Assembly: GCF_001431295.2 (NCBI RefSeq)
Contig: NZ_LKAJ02000002.1
Coordinates: 1-64,000, forward strand
Reading direction: 5' to 3'
Length of the DNA: 64,000 nucleotides
Origin: Candidatus Berkiella aquae
GTDB lineage: Bacteria; Pseudomonadota; Gammaproteobacteria; Berkiellales; Berkiellaceae
The position numbers were made by a program, and so were the translations under genes. Shown in pieces: positions 27,777 through 39,800 of the stretch (positions are counted from its first letter, which is position 1; the number at the start of each line of letters is the position of its first letter). The notes under the pieces were generated by a model, which saw only the letters and a list, made by a program, of their open reading frames with translations, did no database searches and was not told the DNA's origin.

Positions 27777-28466
27777 TTAACTAATCGTTTTAATATCGTC
27801 CATGGAGATTTTGCCATAGCCTGATACATTCAACGTTACCGGTTGACCATTCTTATTAATTGTGATGCTGTTGACATTGGCTGATAAATACGTATTAATT
27901 TGTATTTCTTGACCTGATACATTGGCTTTAGCAATAAAACGGTAAACGCCTGATGGTTGTGCATTAACATTGTCATCTAAGCCATCCCACATTAACGCGA
28001 GTTCACCTTTATCAACGGCGTTCATTTTTACCGTTTTAATGACTTCGCCTTGTTCATTGCGTATTTCCATTTGCACATTGGTCGCATAATCTGGAACGTC
28101 GATCCTACCTTTGACGTTATTGCCTTGCATATAAAGTCCGTTGTCGATTTTGACATCGACATTTTTACCTACAAAGGAGGAAGCTTGTAAGGCCATTTCC
28201 ATCCAGGGAAGTTTGCAGGGGTTTGCGCGCTCAGTTAATTCAATATCAGAAACCCCATAACCATTACCTGATAAATGCCCTTTATGTGTTGCGTACATGC
28301 CCTTTTGGTTATTGTCCATTTCTTTTAATACGCTATCAAATTCCATATCTTTGGCTTTATAGCCTGGGTTGTCGGCGTTGCTGATGTTGCTTGCAAGCAC
28401 TTCCGCCCTTTTAACCCGCAGGTTCAAGGCTTGTTCATGTATGTCAAAAAGATTTTCTATGTTCAT
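27777..28466 (-). pseudogene. FlgB-FlgD fusion left by an internal deletion
   Basis: The open frame of 229 aa joins two different flagellar proteins. Residues 1 to about 85 are FlgB, the rod protein (MNIENLFDIHEQALNLRVKR, then NISNADNPGYKAKDMEFD). From about residue 92 on it is the C-terminal part of FlgD, the hook cap (ALQASSFVGKNV, then GVYRFIAKA). A trace of the FlgB motif QTSLDGN is readable in a shifted frame right at the junction (near 28192). The deletion removed the end of flgB, all of flgC and the start of flgD. Function as rod or cap is very unlikely. Confidence 0.85.
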
Positions 28467-28499
28467 AACGTAACCTATTCCTTCACTGCTTAAGGTTTA

Positions 28500-28517
28500 T
28501 TGCAAGTACGGTGCCAA
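28500..28517 (-). promoter_or_regulatory. Sigma-54 promoter of the flagellar operon
   Basis: On the - strand the sequence TTGGCACCGTACTTGCA fits the RpoN consensus TTGGCACG-N4-TTGCA almost perfectly, with GG and GC exactly ten bases apart. It lies about 35 bases before the flgB start. It shows that the fragment came from a class of flagellar operon driven by RpoN with an FleQ/FleR-type activator. Whether it still fires depends on the host. Confidence 0.8.
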
Positions 28518-28820
28518 TTCTAGATTTGCTTTTAGATCAATGAGTTAAATTTTAAAGCCTGTTAGATTGCATTCTAAATCGGCAAAACATTTCCGCCTTT
28601 GCCAAACCCTTTCCGCTTTCGAAACTGGCATAGTTTATGCAAAATAAAAGCAAAGGAATTTTTACGTCAACTTTTTGACACTTTCATTGGGAAGAACTAA
28701 TGAAGAAATTAATGATTGCCTTCATGCTTTTGATAATAGTTTATATTCATCTTGTGTAATAATATTTGGCCGCACTTTTATGATTTCTTAAGTTTATAAT
28801 CTATTTAAAGAATAAGCTAA
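28518..28820. other. Junction between flagellar and RND remnants
   Basis: About 300 bases contain no intact gene. A 19-codon frame at 28700-28759 (MKKLMIAFMLLIIVYIHLV) looks like an isolated signal peptide and may be the relic of an efflux gene. The flagellar fragment and the metal-efflux remnant are divergent, so this stretch probably contains a rearrangement junction. Confidence 0.4.
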
Positions 28821-29853
<1,033 letters not shown>

Positions 29854-30003
29854 GGCGATGAGTTAAAAGCTTTGAGCCTGGCTTAGCCCCCAAAAATCCG
29901 CTGTTACGTGTATATCTTAATAAGAGCCAATGTGTGATTTTCAACTTTACATGGCGTTTGGGATAAATGCAGGAATTCTATACCTCGTTGCGCCCATAAG
30001 CAC

Positions 30004-31386
30004 CTAATGGCCACAACTCCCTTGTGGCTTGCGCACTTTAAATGCAATTTTTTCTGAATGCTGCTCAGCATGCGCTCGCTGAGGCTCAGTTAAATCGCCC
30101 TTCCACTCAAAAGCAACAGTTCCTTGCGGAAAGTTATAGGGACCCGGATCTTTATAATCGCCAGGCTTTTGATCTTTTCTAATTTTCAAAACAGTAAACA
30201 TGCCACCCATCTCGATCGGGCCAAATTGACCCGTGCCAGTCATCATAGGTAATGTGTTTTCAGGTAATGGCATGTGCATTTCTCCCATGCTAGCCATGCC
30301 ATCTTCTCCCATCGACATATAGTCAGGTAATATTTTACTGATTTTATTACTCACGCCTTTGGTATCAACACCAATCATTGTGGGCACATCATGACCCATA
30401 GCATTCATCGTATGATGAGATTTATGGCAATGAAAAGCCCAATCCCCTAGATCCGTCGCATCAAATTCAATTGCTCGCATTTGGCCAACCGCAACATCAG
30501 TAGTAACTTCTGGCCAACGTGCCGAAGGTTGAACCCAACCGCCGTCAGTTCCCGTTACAGTAAATTCGTGTCCATGCAAATGAATCGGATGGTTAGTCAT
30601 CGTTAAATTACCAACTCGGATCCGAACCTTATCGCCTTGTCTACAGACCAAGGGATCGATACCTGGAAAAACTCGACTATTAAAACTCCATAAATTAAAA
30701 TCTAACATGGTATTTATTTTGGGCGTGAAGCTACCTGGGTCAATATCATATGAGCTTAAGAGAAAACAAAAGTCTCGGTCTACCTTCATAAAATTAGGAT
30801 CTTTAGGGTGAGTCACCCAAAATCCCATCATACCCATGGCCATTTGCACCATTTCATCGGCATGTGGATGGTACATGAATGTACCACTTCGTTTTGCTTC
30901 AAATTCGTAAACAAATGTTTTACCTGGTTTTATCTGCGGTTGATTGAGCCCACCTACTCCGTCCATTCCATTTGGCAAACGTTGACCATGCCAATGGATT
31001 GTCGTGTGTTCAGGTAATCGATTGGTAACAAAAATACGTACTTTCTCACCTTCTACAACTTCAATAGTGGGTCCAGGTGACTGACCATTATATCCCCATA
31101 AATGCGCTTTCATTCCCGGAGCAAACTCACGTACCACGGGTTCTGCGACCAAATGGAATTCTTTCCAACCATTTTTGATACGCCAAGGCAAAGACCAACC
31201 ATTTAAAGTCACAACCGGGTTATAGGGAAGCCCACTAGATGGCACCAGCGGCGGCTGGGTTTTAGTATCATTCATCACTGCGAGCTCAGGCAACGCAGCT
31301 AAGGCAAACTTGCTTACTGCACTAGCGGCAACAACGATTCCCACACCTTGAGCCGCACCTTTAATAAAATTACGCCTTGAAAACAT
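30004..31386 (-). CDS. Multicopper oxidase, Tat-exported (CopA/CueO-like)
   Basis: The 460-aa periplasmic oxidase begins with a twin-arginine signal (SRRNFIKG, residues 3-10, then a hydrophobic stretch to about 31). The four copper ligand groups are present: HWH (131-133), HPH (173-175), HPIHLHGH (266-273) and HCHKSHH (319-325). It would oxidise Cu(I) to the less toxic Cu(II), or act on metal or organic substrates. A Met-rich stretch around residues 365-395 is typical of copper-tolerance oxidases. It heads away from the RND remnant, and its upstream neighbour is a TolC-type gene on the same strand. Confidence 0.92.
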   Translation of the reverse strand: MFSRRNFIKGAAQGVGIVVAASAVSKFALAALPELAVMNDTKTQPPLVPSSGLPYNPVVTLNGWSLPWRIKNGWKEFHLVAEPVVREFAPGMKAHLWGYNGQSPGPTIEVVEGEKVRIFVTNRLPEHTTIHWHGQRLPNGMDGVGGLNQPQIKPGKTFVYEFEAKRSGTFMYHPHADEMVQMAMGMMGFWVTHPKDPNFMKVDRDFCFLLSSYDIDPGSFTPKINTMLDFNLWSFNSRVFPGIDPLVCRQGDKVRIRVGNLTMTNHPIHLHGHEFTVTGTDGGWVQPSARWPEVTTDVAVGQMRAIEFDATDLGDWAFHCHKSHHTMNAMGHDVPTMIGVDTKGVSNKISKILPDYMSMGEDGMASMGEMHMPLPENTLPMMTGTGQFGPIEMGGMFTVLKIRKDQKPGDYKDPGPYNFPQGTVAFEWKGDLTEPQRAHAEQHSEKIAFKVRKPQGSCGH

Positions 31387-31441
31387 ACTAAGCCTCTTAA
31401 TATTAATTAATTACTTCTTGATAATCGTAATCATGATTTTT

Positions 31442-32818
31442 TTAATCATGAGGCGATTTAACCATGAGCGCTGTTTGTAGATCCGTTTCGTTAATCCAAA
31501 AATCTCGAAGGTTTTCAATATACGCATTGGTGCTAGCAATATGCTCACGTGCGTCAGATAGTAACTCAAATGAACTCACCAGCATGCCATTGTACCGCAA
31601 CATATTTTGATCCAAGATAAACTTGCGCAAGGGTACGATTTCATCGCGATAATGTTTTGTCATATCATAAGTGGCACGATAAGTTTGATAAGCCTCTCGA
31701 ACTTCAGAACGGGCATTGATAGCTATATCGCGTAGTTGCCAAACAGATTGCATATAACTGGCCTGGGATTTTGCAATTCTTGCATCACCCCAGTCAAATA
31801 TAGGAACATTTAAACTAATTTCATAGCCTCGTTGGCGTGGTATATCTTGCCCTGTATTATGCGCATAACCAAGCTCGAATACATTAATAAAACGGGTCCC
31901 CTTTGTCAGTCCTAGTGCCTTAGCTTTTGCTTCAATTTCCATTTTTTTGGCTTGTACATCTAGACGATTGATTAAGGCTTGGCATTCAAGCTGAGAGAGC
32001 TCTTTAGGTTCTTTTGGTAATTCTGCTAATTCCTTGGGTAACTTGAACTCTATTTCCTTACCCCAAAGTCCCAGCAAACGTATTAAATGTTCACGTTCCT
32101 TAAGTGCCGTGAGCTTAGCTGCAGCCAATTTTGCCATCACTTCAGCATAAAATACTTGCTCACGTGCATATTGCAGCTTGTTAAAATTCCCTACTTCTAC
32201 CATACGTCGAGAAAGTTCAGCACTAGCTTGCGCGGCTTCTTTCATTTGTTCTAGGCTATCCACAGATTGTTGGGCAGCCACAGCAATATAATAGGCTTTT
32301 CGAGTATCTGCTACTAATTGCAAAATATCGATCGCAGCTTGCAGCTTTGCTTGATTAAAACGGTGACGTTCAATTGCTGTTTTCATAGGGATCGTTAAGA
32401 GACCCATCACATCAAGCAGAACCAGTCTTTCAATGTTAAATTCATCGTCAAGACGAGAAAGCCTTACATAGGAAAGAGCAGGATTTGGTGCCTTACCGGC
32501 CTGTACAAGATCTGCCTCAGCAATACCTAACTCGGTAAGCGCGGCTTGCAAGGCGGGGCTATTTATTAACGCAATCCGCACCGCATCTTCGGCCATTAAA
32601 GGAGTGGTAAGTAACGACTGTATCTTTTCTTGAGTATGTGCCTGGCTCTCCTTAAATGAGTGCAAAACCGGCGTTTGATCACTACGGTTTTGCACAGTCG
32701 AAACCACTTCTGAAAAACCAGAATCATTAGAAAATGAAACACAACCATGTAATACAGGAATACTCATGAACGCTAAAAAAAGCTTTGATTTTGTTAACTT
32801 GGTAATGGGTCTAACCAT
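31442..32818 (-). CDS. TolC-family outer-membrane efflux lipoprotein
   Basis: The 458-aa protein has the two-repeat outer-membrane efflux architecture with long helices (about residues 75-230 and 280-440). The N terminus has a lipobox-like ending (PVLHGC), so it is probably acylated. It fits the outer-membrane channel (CusC-like) for the cusBA pump encoded 4 kb further on, or one for the multicopper oxidase gene cluster. It is separated by only 55 bases from the oxidase and by three from the next small gene. Confidence 0.87.
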   Translation of the reverse strand: MVRPITKLTKSKLFLAFMSIPVLHGCVSFSNDSGFSEVVSTVQNRSDQTPVLHSFKESQAHTQEKIQSLLTTPLMAEDAVRIALINSPALQAALTELGIAEADLVQAGKAPNPALSYVRLSRLDDEFNIERLVLLDVMGLLTIPMKTAIERHRFNQAKLQAAIDILQLVADTRKAYYIAVAAQQSVDSLEQMKEAAQASAELSRRMVEVGNFNKLQYAREQVFYAEVMAKLAAAKLTALKEREHLIRLLGLWGKEIEFKLPKELAELPKEPKELSQLECQALINRLDVQAKKMEIEAKAKALGLTKGTRFINVFELGYAHNTGQDIPRQRGYEISLNVPIFDWGDARIAKSQASYMQSVWQLRDIAINARSEVREAYQTYRATYDMTKHYRDEIVPLRKFILDQNMLRYNGMLVSSFELLSDAREHIASTNAYIENLRDFWINETDLQTALMVKSPHD

Positions 32819-32821
32819 GAT

Positions 32822-33124
32822 CTAATGCTGCATACGCGAATGATCTACCTCATTCAGCTTTTTTTCAGTTGTGCCCTCATTCATATTCATGTTTTTCATA
32901 TTCCCCATGTTGTGCCCAGATTGCACAGCTTTGTCATTTACTTCACGCCAGGATTTTACTTTTAATTTTTTGAACCCTTTATAGTCAGTAAAGGGAGAAT
33001 GGTAGACCGTAGCGGGTACGGATTCTGTAGGATTATCGGGGCGCATTAAATCACAGTCGTTAGCTTCAACTGCAAAACTGAAACTAACGCCAAGTATTAC
33101 AGTTAAAGAGCTAATAAATTTCAT
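32822..33124 (-). CDS. Small exported His/Met-rich protein of the copper cluster
   Basis: The gene encodes 100 aa with a signal peptide (about 1-21) and a short mature part ending in a Met/His-rich tail (HNMGNMKNMNMN, then HSRMQH). This is a metal-binding type of composition. I do not know a family name. It lies between the TolC-type gene (three-base gap) and the DUF2231 gene in what looks like one operon. Confidence 0.65.
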   Translation of the reverse strand: MKFISSLTVILGVSFSFAVEANDCDLMRPDNPTESVPATVYHSPFTDYKGFKKLKVKSWREVNDKAVQSGHNMGNMKNMNMNEGTTEKKLNEVDHSRMQH

Positions 33125-33134
33125 GGGCAGACCA

Positions 33135-33656
33135 TCATTTATTTATCGGATTCATTTCAAAGAGATTATCACGTTTTGGTTCCTCGCTCGTGCTTTTCTG
33201 AAGGTCTCTTAATTCAGCAGTTGATTTGACACCCACCCCATAACCATAAACTAAATGCCCGCCTTTAAAAGCCGTCATCCCTACCATAAAACCTAGAATC
33301 AGCAATGAAATCATTAAGGAATAATGATGAATTTTGTTGGCAATGTAACCTCTCAAAGCTAATAAACTGCACATAAATAGCACCACAGCGGTTCCTAATG
33401 CCCAATTTCGATGGGAAACCATTGGCAAATGAACGAGCATGTCATGACGAACAGAATTAAACTGGATGAAACCAAAAGTGACTGTAAACAAGGTGGCTAT
33501 AAAAGAGAAAAGAATCATCCAAACTGCTGAAACACCCAAATCATTTTTGAGTTTGCCAACTGGGAGAATATAGGATATCAAATAAGCGCCAATCGCCGTA
33601 AAACTTAAGGCGACTGTAAAATGAACAAAGACAGGGTGTAATGGAAAGTCAAACAT
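33135..33656 (-). CDS. DUF2231-type membrane protein
   Basis: The 173-aa protein has four predicted membrane helices and the DUF2231 hallmarks HPVFVHFTVALSF near the N terminus and GGHLVYGYGVGV at the end of the last helix. Such proteins often travel with copper or redox genes, and the conserved histidines may bind haem or metal. It is in one operon with the flanking small exported genes. Confidence 0.8.
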   Translation of the reverse strand: MFDFPLHPVFVHFTVALSFTAIGAYLISYILPVGKLKNDLGVSAVWMILFSFIATLFTVTFGFIQFNSVRHDMLVHLPMVSHRNWALGTAVVLFMCSLLALRGYIANKIHHYSLMISLLILGFMVGMTAFKGGHLVYGYGVGVKSTAELRDLQKSTSEEPKRDNLFEMNPINK

Positions 33657-33665
33657 GATTCTTTT

Positions 33666-34007
33666 TTATTTTCCTGTATGATTCATTGCAACATATTTAC
33701 CATCAAGTTTGAAGAAAATAAATAATTCATTATTCTTATTTATTTCAGGATTAGTAAACTTGATAACCCATTGCCCACCTTTATCTTCATCAACAATTTT
33801 TGGTTCGTCAGCTTTCGCTACTTTCCAAGAAGGTTCTAATTTTTTTTGTTCAATCGCCATGTTGATCACTTTGTTTGCATTTTCAACAATCTGGGTTTTT
33901 TCGACGGGTTCAGCATGCCCTTCATGCCCAATGGAAATCATAGAGTATTGCAAAGAAAAGATCCCAAGAATTAGAATCATTAAACGCTTACCATAGTTTG
34001 TTTTCAT
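33666..34007 (-). CDS. Exported DUF6488-like protein
   Basis: The 113-aa exported protein has a signal peptide (about 1-24) followed by HEGHAEP, a helix, and a C-terminal beta-rich part (GGQWVIKFTNPEI, then LFIFFKLDGKYVAMNHTG). This pattern matches the small DUF6488 family found in copper clusters. I use the ATG at 34007 because the signal peptide starts there. A longer frame to 34067 lacks a signal. It is the first gene of the - strand operon and divergent from copA. Confidence 0.65.
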   Translation of the reverse strand: MKTNYGKRLMILILGIFSLQYSMISIGHEGHAEPVEKTQIVENANKVINMAIEQKKLEPSWKVAKADEPKIVDEDKGGQWVIKFTNPEINKNNELFIFFKLDGKYVAMNHTGK

Positions 34008-34191
34008 ACTTACCCTTGTGTTGCTTAAGATGGATATTCTTAATAACATTATAACAATTTCAATCATTGTTTAAACCAAAGATTTAAAAACACACTCAAT
34101 CACCAGCTATCTCTAAAATTGCTTAGCATATTAACTACATCCAGGGATTTAAAATAATTAATCAGAAGTAAATTTAAGAGAGGAATACCGC

Positions 34192-36456
34192 TTGAACAAA
34201 ATTCTTGATGAAGAGATGATTACTTACCACCTAGCACTTACGGGTATGAGCTGCGCTAGCTGCGTATCCAGAATTGAGAAAGCGCTACTGGCCATTCCTG
34301 ATGTTCAAAATGCACAAGTGAATTTGGTAAACCAAAGTGCAGCTGTCTCAACTATAAAAAATATTCCTGTTGATGTTTTAATTAAGGCTATTAAGCATGC
34401 AGGGTATGGAGCGAGTGTAATAAACAATCTTGAGGAAGAAGAAAGCACAAAGGCGCTTATAGAAAAATCATATTATCGACACCTAACCTATAAAACGATA
34501 TTTGCTGCAATCGTAGGATTCCCATTATTGGTCATGGGTATGCTAGATTTTATGCCTTCATTGATCACGCCTGTGGGTCGTCAAATAAATATTGGGTTGT
34601 GTTTTCTGACATTTCTTACCTTAGTTTATTCGGGAGGACATTTTTTTATCGGTGCTTGGAAAGCATTGCGTAACCACGCTGCGAATATGGATACACTGAT
34701 TGCCCTTGGCACTGGAGTCGCCTGGCTTTATTCACTATTTGCGATTTTATTTACAAAGTGGCTACCCCCATTAGCGCAGCATGTTTATTTTGAGGCGGCC
34801 ATCATTATCATTGCCTTAGTTAACCTTGGCGCTCTTTTAGAGCTCCGAGCACGACGGCACACCTCTGGAGCGATTAAACGCTTAATGTCCCTACAACCTA
34901 AAACTGCACGTATTATTCGAATAAATGAAGAAATTGATATTCCTATTGAAGACTTACTCATTGCTGATCTGGTGCGGGTAAGACCTGGTGAGCAAATACC
35001 AGTTGATGGGATTGTGGTCGAGGGCCAATCTCATGTTGATGAATCTATGTTAACAGGGGAAGCCTTACCTAAAGAGAAAAAAATGAATGATAAAGTGGTA
35101 GGGGGAACCTTAAATAAATCAGGTAGTTTCATTTTCAAAACGACTCGTGTTGGTAAAGAGACCACCCTCGCACAAATTATTCAATTGGTTCAACATGCGC
35201 AGAACTCTAAACCAGCACTTGCCCGTTTAGCGGATCAAGTAGCAGGTGTATTTGTACCCGTTGTTATGATTATTGCTATATTAACAGCGCTGATTTGGTT
35301 TAACGTGGGAGCTGAACCCAGAGTTGCCTATATGTTGGTGACTTCCATGGCTGTCTTAGTCATTGCTTGCCCTTGTGCTTTAGGGCTAGCCGTGCCTATA
35401 TCGGTTATGGTGGGTGTAGGGAAAGCAGCAGAACAGGGTATTTTGATCCGACAAGCAGATGCACTACAACAAGCAGGTCAAGTAACCACTATTGTGCTTG
35501 ATAAAACAGGTACAATCACTTTAGGGAAGCCACAGGTTACAGGTGTTTATGCCGTACAAAAAATGGATGAGCAACAGATATTAATAATGGCGGCAAGCCT
35601 TGAAGTGGGTTCAGAACATCCACTGGCAGAAGCTATTATTAACGCAGCTAAAGATAGAGGTCATTCCTTACTTCCAGTTACCAATTTTCAAGCCATTTCA
35701 GGATATGGCGTAAATGGCACGATCCAAGAAAAACTTATCTGGTTAGGAAATGCAAAATTAATGGATTTACAAAAGATACCTATCGAAGGTGCTCTTAAAA
35801 ATCAAACTGAACAATTAGCAGCATTAGGTCAAACACCTCTTTATCTAGCTGTAGATGAACAAGTCATCGGAATGATTACAATAGCTGATCCCATTAAGCC
35901 CGATTCTAAAGAAGCCATTATTCAATTACAGAAAATGGGCCTTAAAGTGATTATGCTCACTGGAGATCACCATGGCACAGCACAATCCATTGCAGCCGCG
36001 GTTAATATCTCTGATGTTCTAGCTGAAGTACTGCCTCAAGATAAAGCTAAAAAAATTGCAGAACTACAGGCTATGAAACACATCGTTGGAATGGTCGGTG
36101 ATGGTATTAACGATGCCCCAGCACTAGCTCAAGCCGATGTGGGTTTTGCAATAGGGACGGGTACTGATATTGCCATTGAAAGTGCAGGGATCATTTTGAT
36201 GAGTGGGTCTCTACAAGGGATTGTTAATGCTATGTTAATTTCAAGACAAACCGTTGGTAATATGAAACAAAACTTATTTGGTGCATTTATATATAATATA
36301 ATTGGAATTCCTATCGCTGCGGGTATTTTATATCCTTTCACTGGATTATTGCTTAATCCAATGATTGCAGGTGCTGCCATGGCATTTTCATCGGTTACCG
36401 TTGTTGGAAATGCAAATCGTTTGAGGTTTTTTAACCCAAGGAATAATATTTCATGA
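34192..36456 (+). CDS. copA: CopA-type Cu(I)-exporting P1B ATPase
   Basis: The 754-aa inner-membrane pump has one N-terminal HMA domain (GMSCASC, C21/C24), eight predicted helices, the transmembrane CPC motif (C393-P-C395), the phosphorylation site DKTGT (D437), the TGEALP loop and the hinge GDGINDAPA (from 636). This is the CopA pattern for exporting Cu(I) or Ag(I) from the cytoplasm. The TTG at 34192 has an AGAGAGG site eight bases upstream. An ATG at 34216 is an alternative. It overlaps the cupredoxin gene (ATGA). Confidence 0.95.
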   Translation: MNKILDEEMITYHLALTGMSCASCVSRIEKALLAIPDVQNAQVNLVNQSAAVSTIKNIPVDVLIKAIKHAGYGASVINNLEEEESTKALIEKSYYRHLTYKTIFAAIVGFPLLVMGMLDFMPSLITPVGRQINIGLCFLTFLTLVYSGGHFFIGAWKALRNHAANMDTLIALGTGVAWLYSLFAILFTKWLPPLAQHVYFEAAIIIIALVNLGALLELRARRHTSGAIKRLMSLQPKTARIIRINEEIDIPIEDLLIADLVRVRPGEQIPVDGIVVEGQSHVDESMLTGEALPKEKKMNDKVVGGTLNKSGSFIFKTTRVGKETTLAQIIQLVQHAQNSKPALARLADQVAGVFVPVVMIIAILTALIWFNVGAEPRVAYMLVTSMAVLVIACPCALGLAVPISVMVGVGKAAEQGILIRQADALQQAGQVTTIVLDKTGTITLGKPQVTGVYAVQKMDEQQILIMAASLEVGSEHPLAEAIINAAKDRGHSLLPVTNFQAISGYGVNGTIQEKLIWLGNAKLMDLQKIPIEGALKNQTEQLAALGQTPLYLAVDEQVIGMITIADPIKPDSKEAIIQLQKMGLKVIMLTGDHHGTAQSIAAAVNISDVLAEVLPQDKAKKIAELQAMKHIVGMVGDGINDAPALAQADVGFAIGTGTDIAIESAGIILMSGSLQGIVNAMLISRQTVGNMKQNLFGAFIYNIIGIPIAAGILYPFTGLLLNPMIAGAAMAFSSVTVVGNANRLRFFNPRNNIS

Positions 36457-36812
36457 TAACCGCGATGGTAAATTTAATTGGAATATCCTTTATTGGACTG
36501 ATTATTTGGTGGTTTTGGTTTGGTAAATCAAAGGCATCAACAAAGGTAGATGATTATATTGAAATCAAAGTAAAGGATGGCACCTATGACCCAGCTTATA
36601 TTCAAGTAAAAGCAAATCACCCTATAACACTTCGCTTTATTCGTGAAGATCCTACCCCATGTGCAGAGGTGGTTGTTTTTAGTACATTAAATATTAGTGA
36701 ACAGCTTCCCTTAAACAAACCAAAGGACATAGTATTGTCGATAAAAGAGGCTGGAGAATATACTTTTACTTGTCAAATGGGGATGTACCGCGGAAAAATC
36801 ATTGTTATTTAA
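36453..36812 (+). CDS. Membrane-anchored cupredoxin-like protein
   Basis: The 119-aa protein has one N-terminal membrane helix (about 7-24) and a cupredoxin-like domain outside the cell membrane ([20 protein letters not shown], then PCAEVVVF and [14 protein letters not shown]). The C-terminal Cys-x-Met-Gly-Met set can form a copper site. Its start overlaps the copA stop, so it probably receives or passes on copper moved by CopA. The 3' end overlaps the convergent cusA by eight bases. Confidence 0.82.
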   Translation: MITAMVNLIGISFIGLIIWWFWFGKSKASTKVDDYIEIKVKDGTYDPAYIQVKANHPITLRFIREDPTPCAEVVVFSTLNISEQLPLNKPKDIVLSIKEAGEYTFTCQMGMYRGKIIVI

Positions 36813-39800
36813 GTACAATTTTTAAAGAATGCTTTTTCCATAGGAAATAAATTGCCGGCAAAACAATTAATGCCAGCAACGTAGCCGTAAGCATTCCTCC
36901 CACCATAGGGGCAGCAATCCGCCTCATAACTTCAGAGCCTGTGCCTCCCATTAACATAATGGGAAGCAAACCTCCAATGATCGCTAAGGTAGTCATCATA
37001 ATTGGCCTTAATCTTAATAAAGCACCTTCAACGATAGCCGCTCGAATGTCTTCCAAAGTAATATTGCGTTGTTCTTTCTCTACTAATAATTGGCGTTTAG
37101 ATAACGCTTGATTAAGATAGACCAGCTTAACCACCATAATTTCGACCGCAATGCCCGTAAGCGCTATGAAGCCTACGCCTGCTGCAACTGATAAGTGATA
37201 CCCCAGAAAATACAAAAACCAAATCCCTCCAACTAAAGCGAACGGGACAGCTGCCAAAATTACTAACACTTCAGAAAATCGACGAAAATTTAGATAAAGA
37301 AGCAATGCAATAATAATGAACGTAAACGGCGCAACAATTCCCAAACGAGTTTTTGCGCGTTCTAAATATTCATACTGACCTGACCAAGTTAGAGAGTATC
37401 CTCCTGGTAGACTCATTTTTTGTTTAATTTTTTCCTTTGCTTCACTAATGTAAGAGCCCAGATCTCTACTCGCTATATCTATATAAATCCATCCATTCAA
37501 TCTCGCATTTTCACTCCTAATCATATCCGGCCCTTCGCTAATATGAAGGTGTGCCACTTCGCTTAATGGAATAACCGCTCCCATTGCTGTAATAATTGGA
37601 AGTAATTTTAGTTCTTCAAATGAATCACGAAGCTCTCGAGGGTAACGTAAATTTACCGGATAACGTTCCCGCCCCTCCACCGTTTGAGTTACATCCAAGC
37701 CCCCAATTGCAGTTTGAACGATCTCTTGAATGTCATTAATACTTAATCCATAACGCGCTGCTTTGTCTCGATCAATCTCAACATTAATATAACGACCACT
37801 TGCTACACGCTCGGCAAATGCTGATACTGTACCCGGCACCGTTTTGAGAATTTCCTCAATTTGCATACCAAGATTTTGAATCACCATCAAATCAGAGCCA
37901 GCAATTTTAATTCCTACGGGGGTCTTAATGCCGGTTGCTAACATGTCAATTCGTGTACGGATAGGCATCACCCATGCATTAGATAATCCAGGTAACTTTA
38001 CTCGCTCTTCTAATTCCGATCGTAATGCCTCAAGTGTTAACCCTTCTCGCCATTCACTTTTAGGTTTAAATTGAATAGTTGTTTCAATCATCGATAGTGG
38101 TGCAGGATCGGTTGCTGTTTGTGCGCGACCAATTTTTCCAAATACTGTCTTAACTTCGGGTACACTGGCTATAAGCTTATCAGTTTGCTGCAAGATTTGT
38201 TCTGCTTTACCAATAGAAATTCCTGGAAACGTTGTGGGCATATAAAGAAGATCCCCTTCATTCATTTCAGGCATAAATTCCGTTCCTAACCGAAATAATG
38301 GAAAAAAGCCAATTATTACCAGGGTAAGAGCAATCATAACTGTGGTTTTAGGGATCTTTAATATTAATTGGAGTAAAGGGCGATATAGCATTGTTAAAAC
38401 TTTATTGAGAGGATTTTGTAGTTCCGATTTAATTTTACCTTTGATTAAATATCCCATGAGTACAGGAACAAGCGTAATGGATAGTATGCTAGCTGCTGCC
38501 ATTGCATAAGTTTTGGTATACGCCAAAGGAATAAATAAACGACCTTCTTGAGCCTGAAGGGCAAATATTGGCAAGAAACTAACTGTAACGATTAATAATG
38601 AAAAGAAAAGAGGAGGACCTACTTCCATGGCAGACTGCTCTATTACTTTCCAGCGGCTTTCTTTACTATCATCATGCTCGAGATGCTTATGCGCATTCTC
38701 AATCATGACAATAGCAGCATCCACCATCACTCCAATGGCAATAGCAATCCCCCCTAAAGACATAATATTGGCATTGATACCCTGCAAATGCATGATGATA
38801 AGTGCTATCAGGATCCCAATAGGTAAACTAATCACTATAATCAAGGAAGACCGTAAATGGAAAAGAAAAGCGAAACAAATCAATGATACAACAATAAATT
38901 CCTCAATTAATTTATCATATAAAGTATCGATGGAACGTTGAATAAGATTTGAGCGATCATAAGTTTCAATTATTTCAACTCCCTTTGGCAGGCTGGGTTT
39001 GAGTTCATTGATCCTTGTTTTTATTTTCGCAATGGTATCTTGCGCATTTTGGCCATAGCGCATGACAATAATGCCACCTACTACTTCGCCTTTGCCATTA
39101 AGTTCCGCTATCCCCCTGCGCATTTGAGGGCCAACTTGAACATGAGCCACATCTTTTATCAAAATAGGAATGCCATTTTTTTCTACCTTAAGGAAAACTT
39201 TTTCAATATCCTGGACTGATTTCAAATACCCACTTGAGCGCACCATATATTCCGCTTCGCCCATTTCAACAGCTGAACCACCAATCTCTTGGTTCCCTTT
39301 TTGCAATGCTTGTTTCACTTGATCTAGCGTAATTCCAAATGCTCGAAGTCGGTTTGGATCAAGAATAATCTGATATTGACGAACCATTCCACCCACTGTT
39401 GCAACTTCTGCTACGCCAGGGACTTTCTGTAATTCATATTTGAGGAACCAATCTTGAATGCTGCGAAGTTGCGATAAATCATGCTGACCAGTAGAATCAA
39501 CCAGAGCATATTCATATACCCAGCCTACACCAGTGGCATCCGGCCCCAATGCTGTTTGAGCACCACTTGGAAGGCGATTCGCAATTTGACTTAAATATTC
39601 CAATACACGCGAACGTGCCCAATATAAATCTGTACCATCCTGAAAAATAATGTAGACATAGGAATCACCAAACGATGATTCGCCACGCACGGCCACTGCA
39701 CCTGGCACGGCGAGCATCGCTGTTGTGAGAGGATAAGTCACTTGGTCTTCCACAACTTGTGGAGCCTGTCCTGGATAGGTTGTTCTGATGATCACCTGTA

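Noticed and set aside
28625-28645. A second sigma-54 promoter on the + strand
   Set aside because: TGGCATAGTTTATGCA has the GG-N10-GC spacing but a poor -12 context and points toward a truncated RND remnant with no intact gene.
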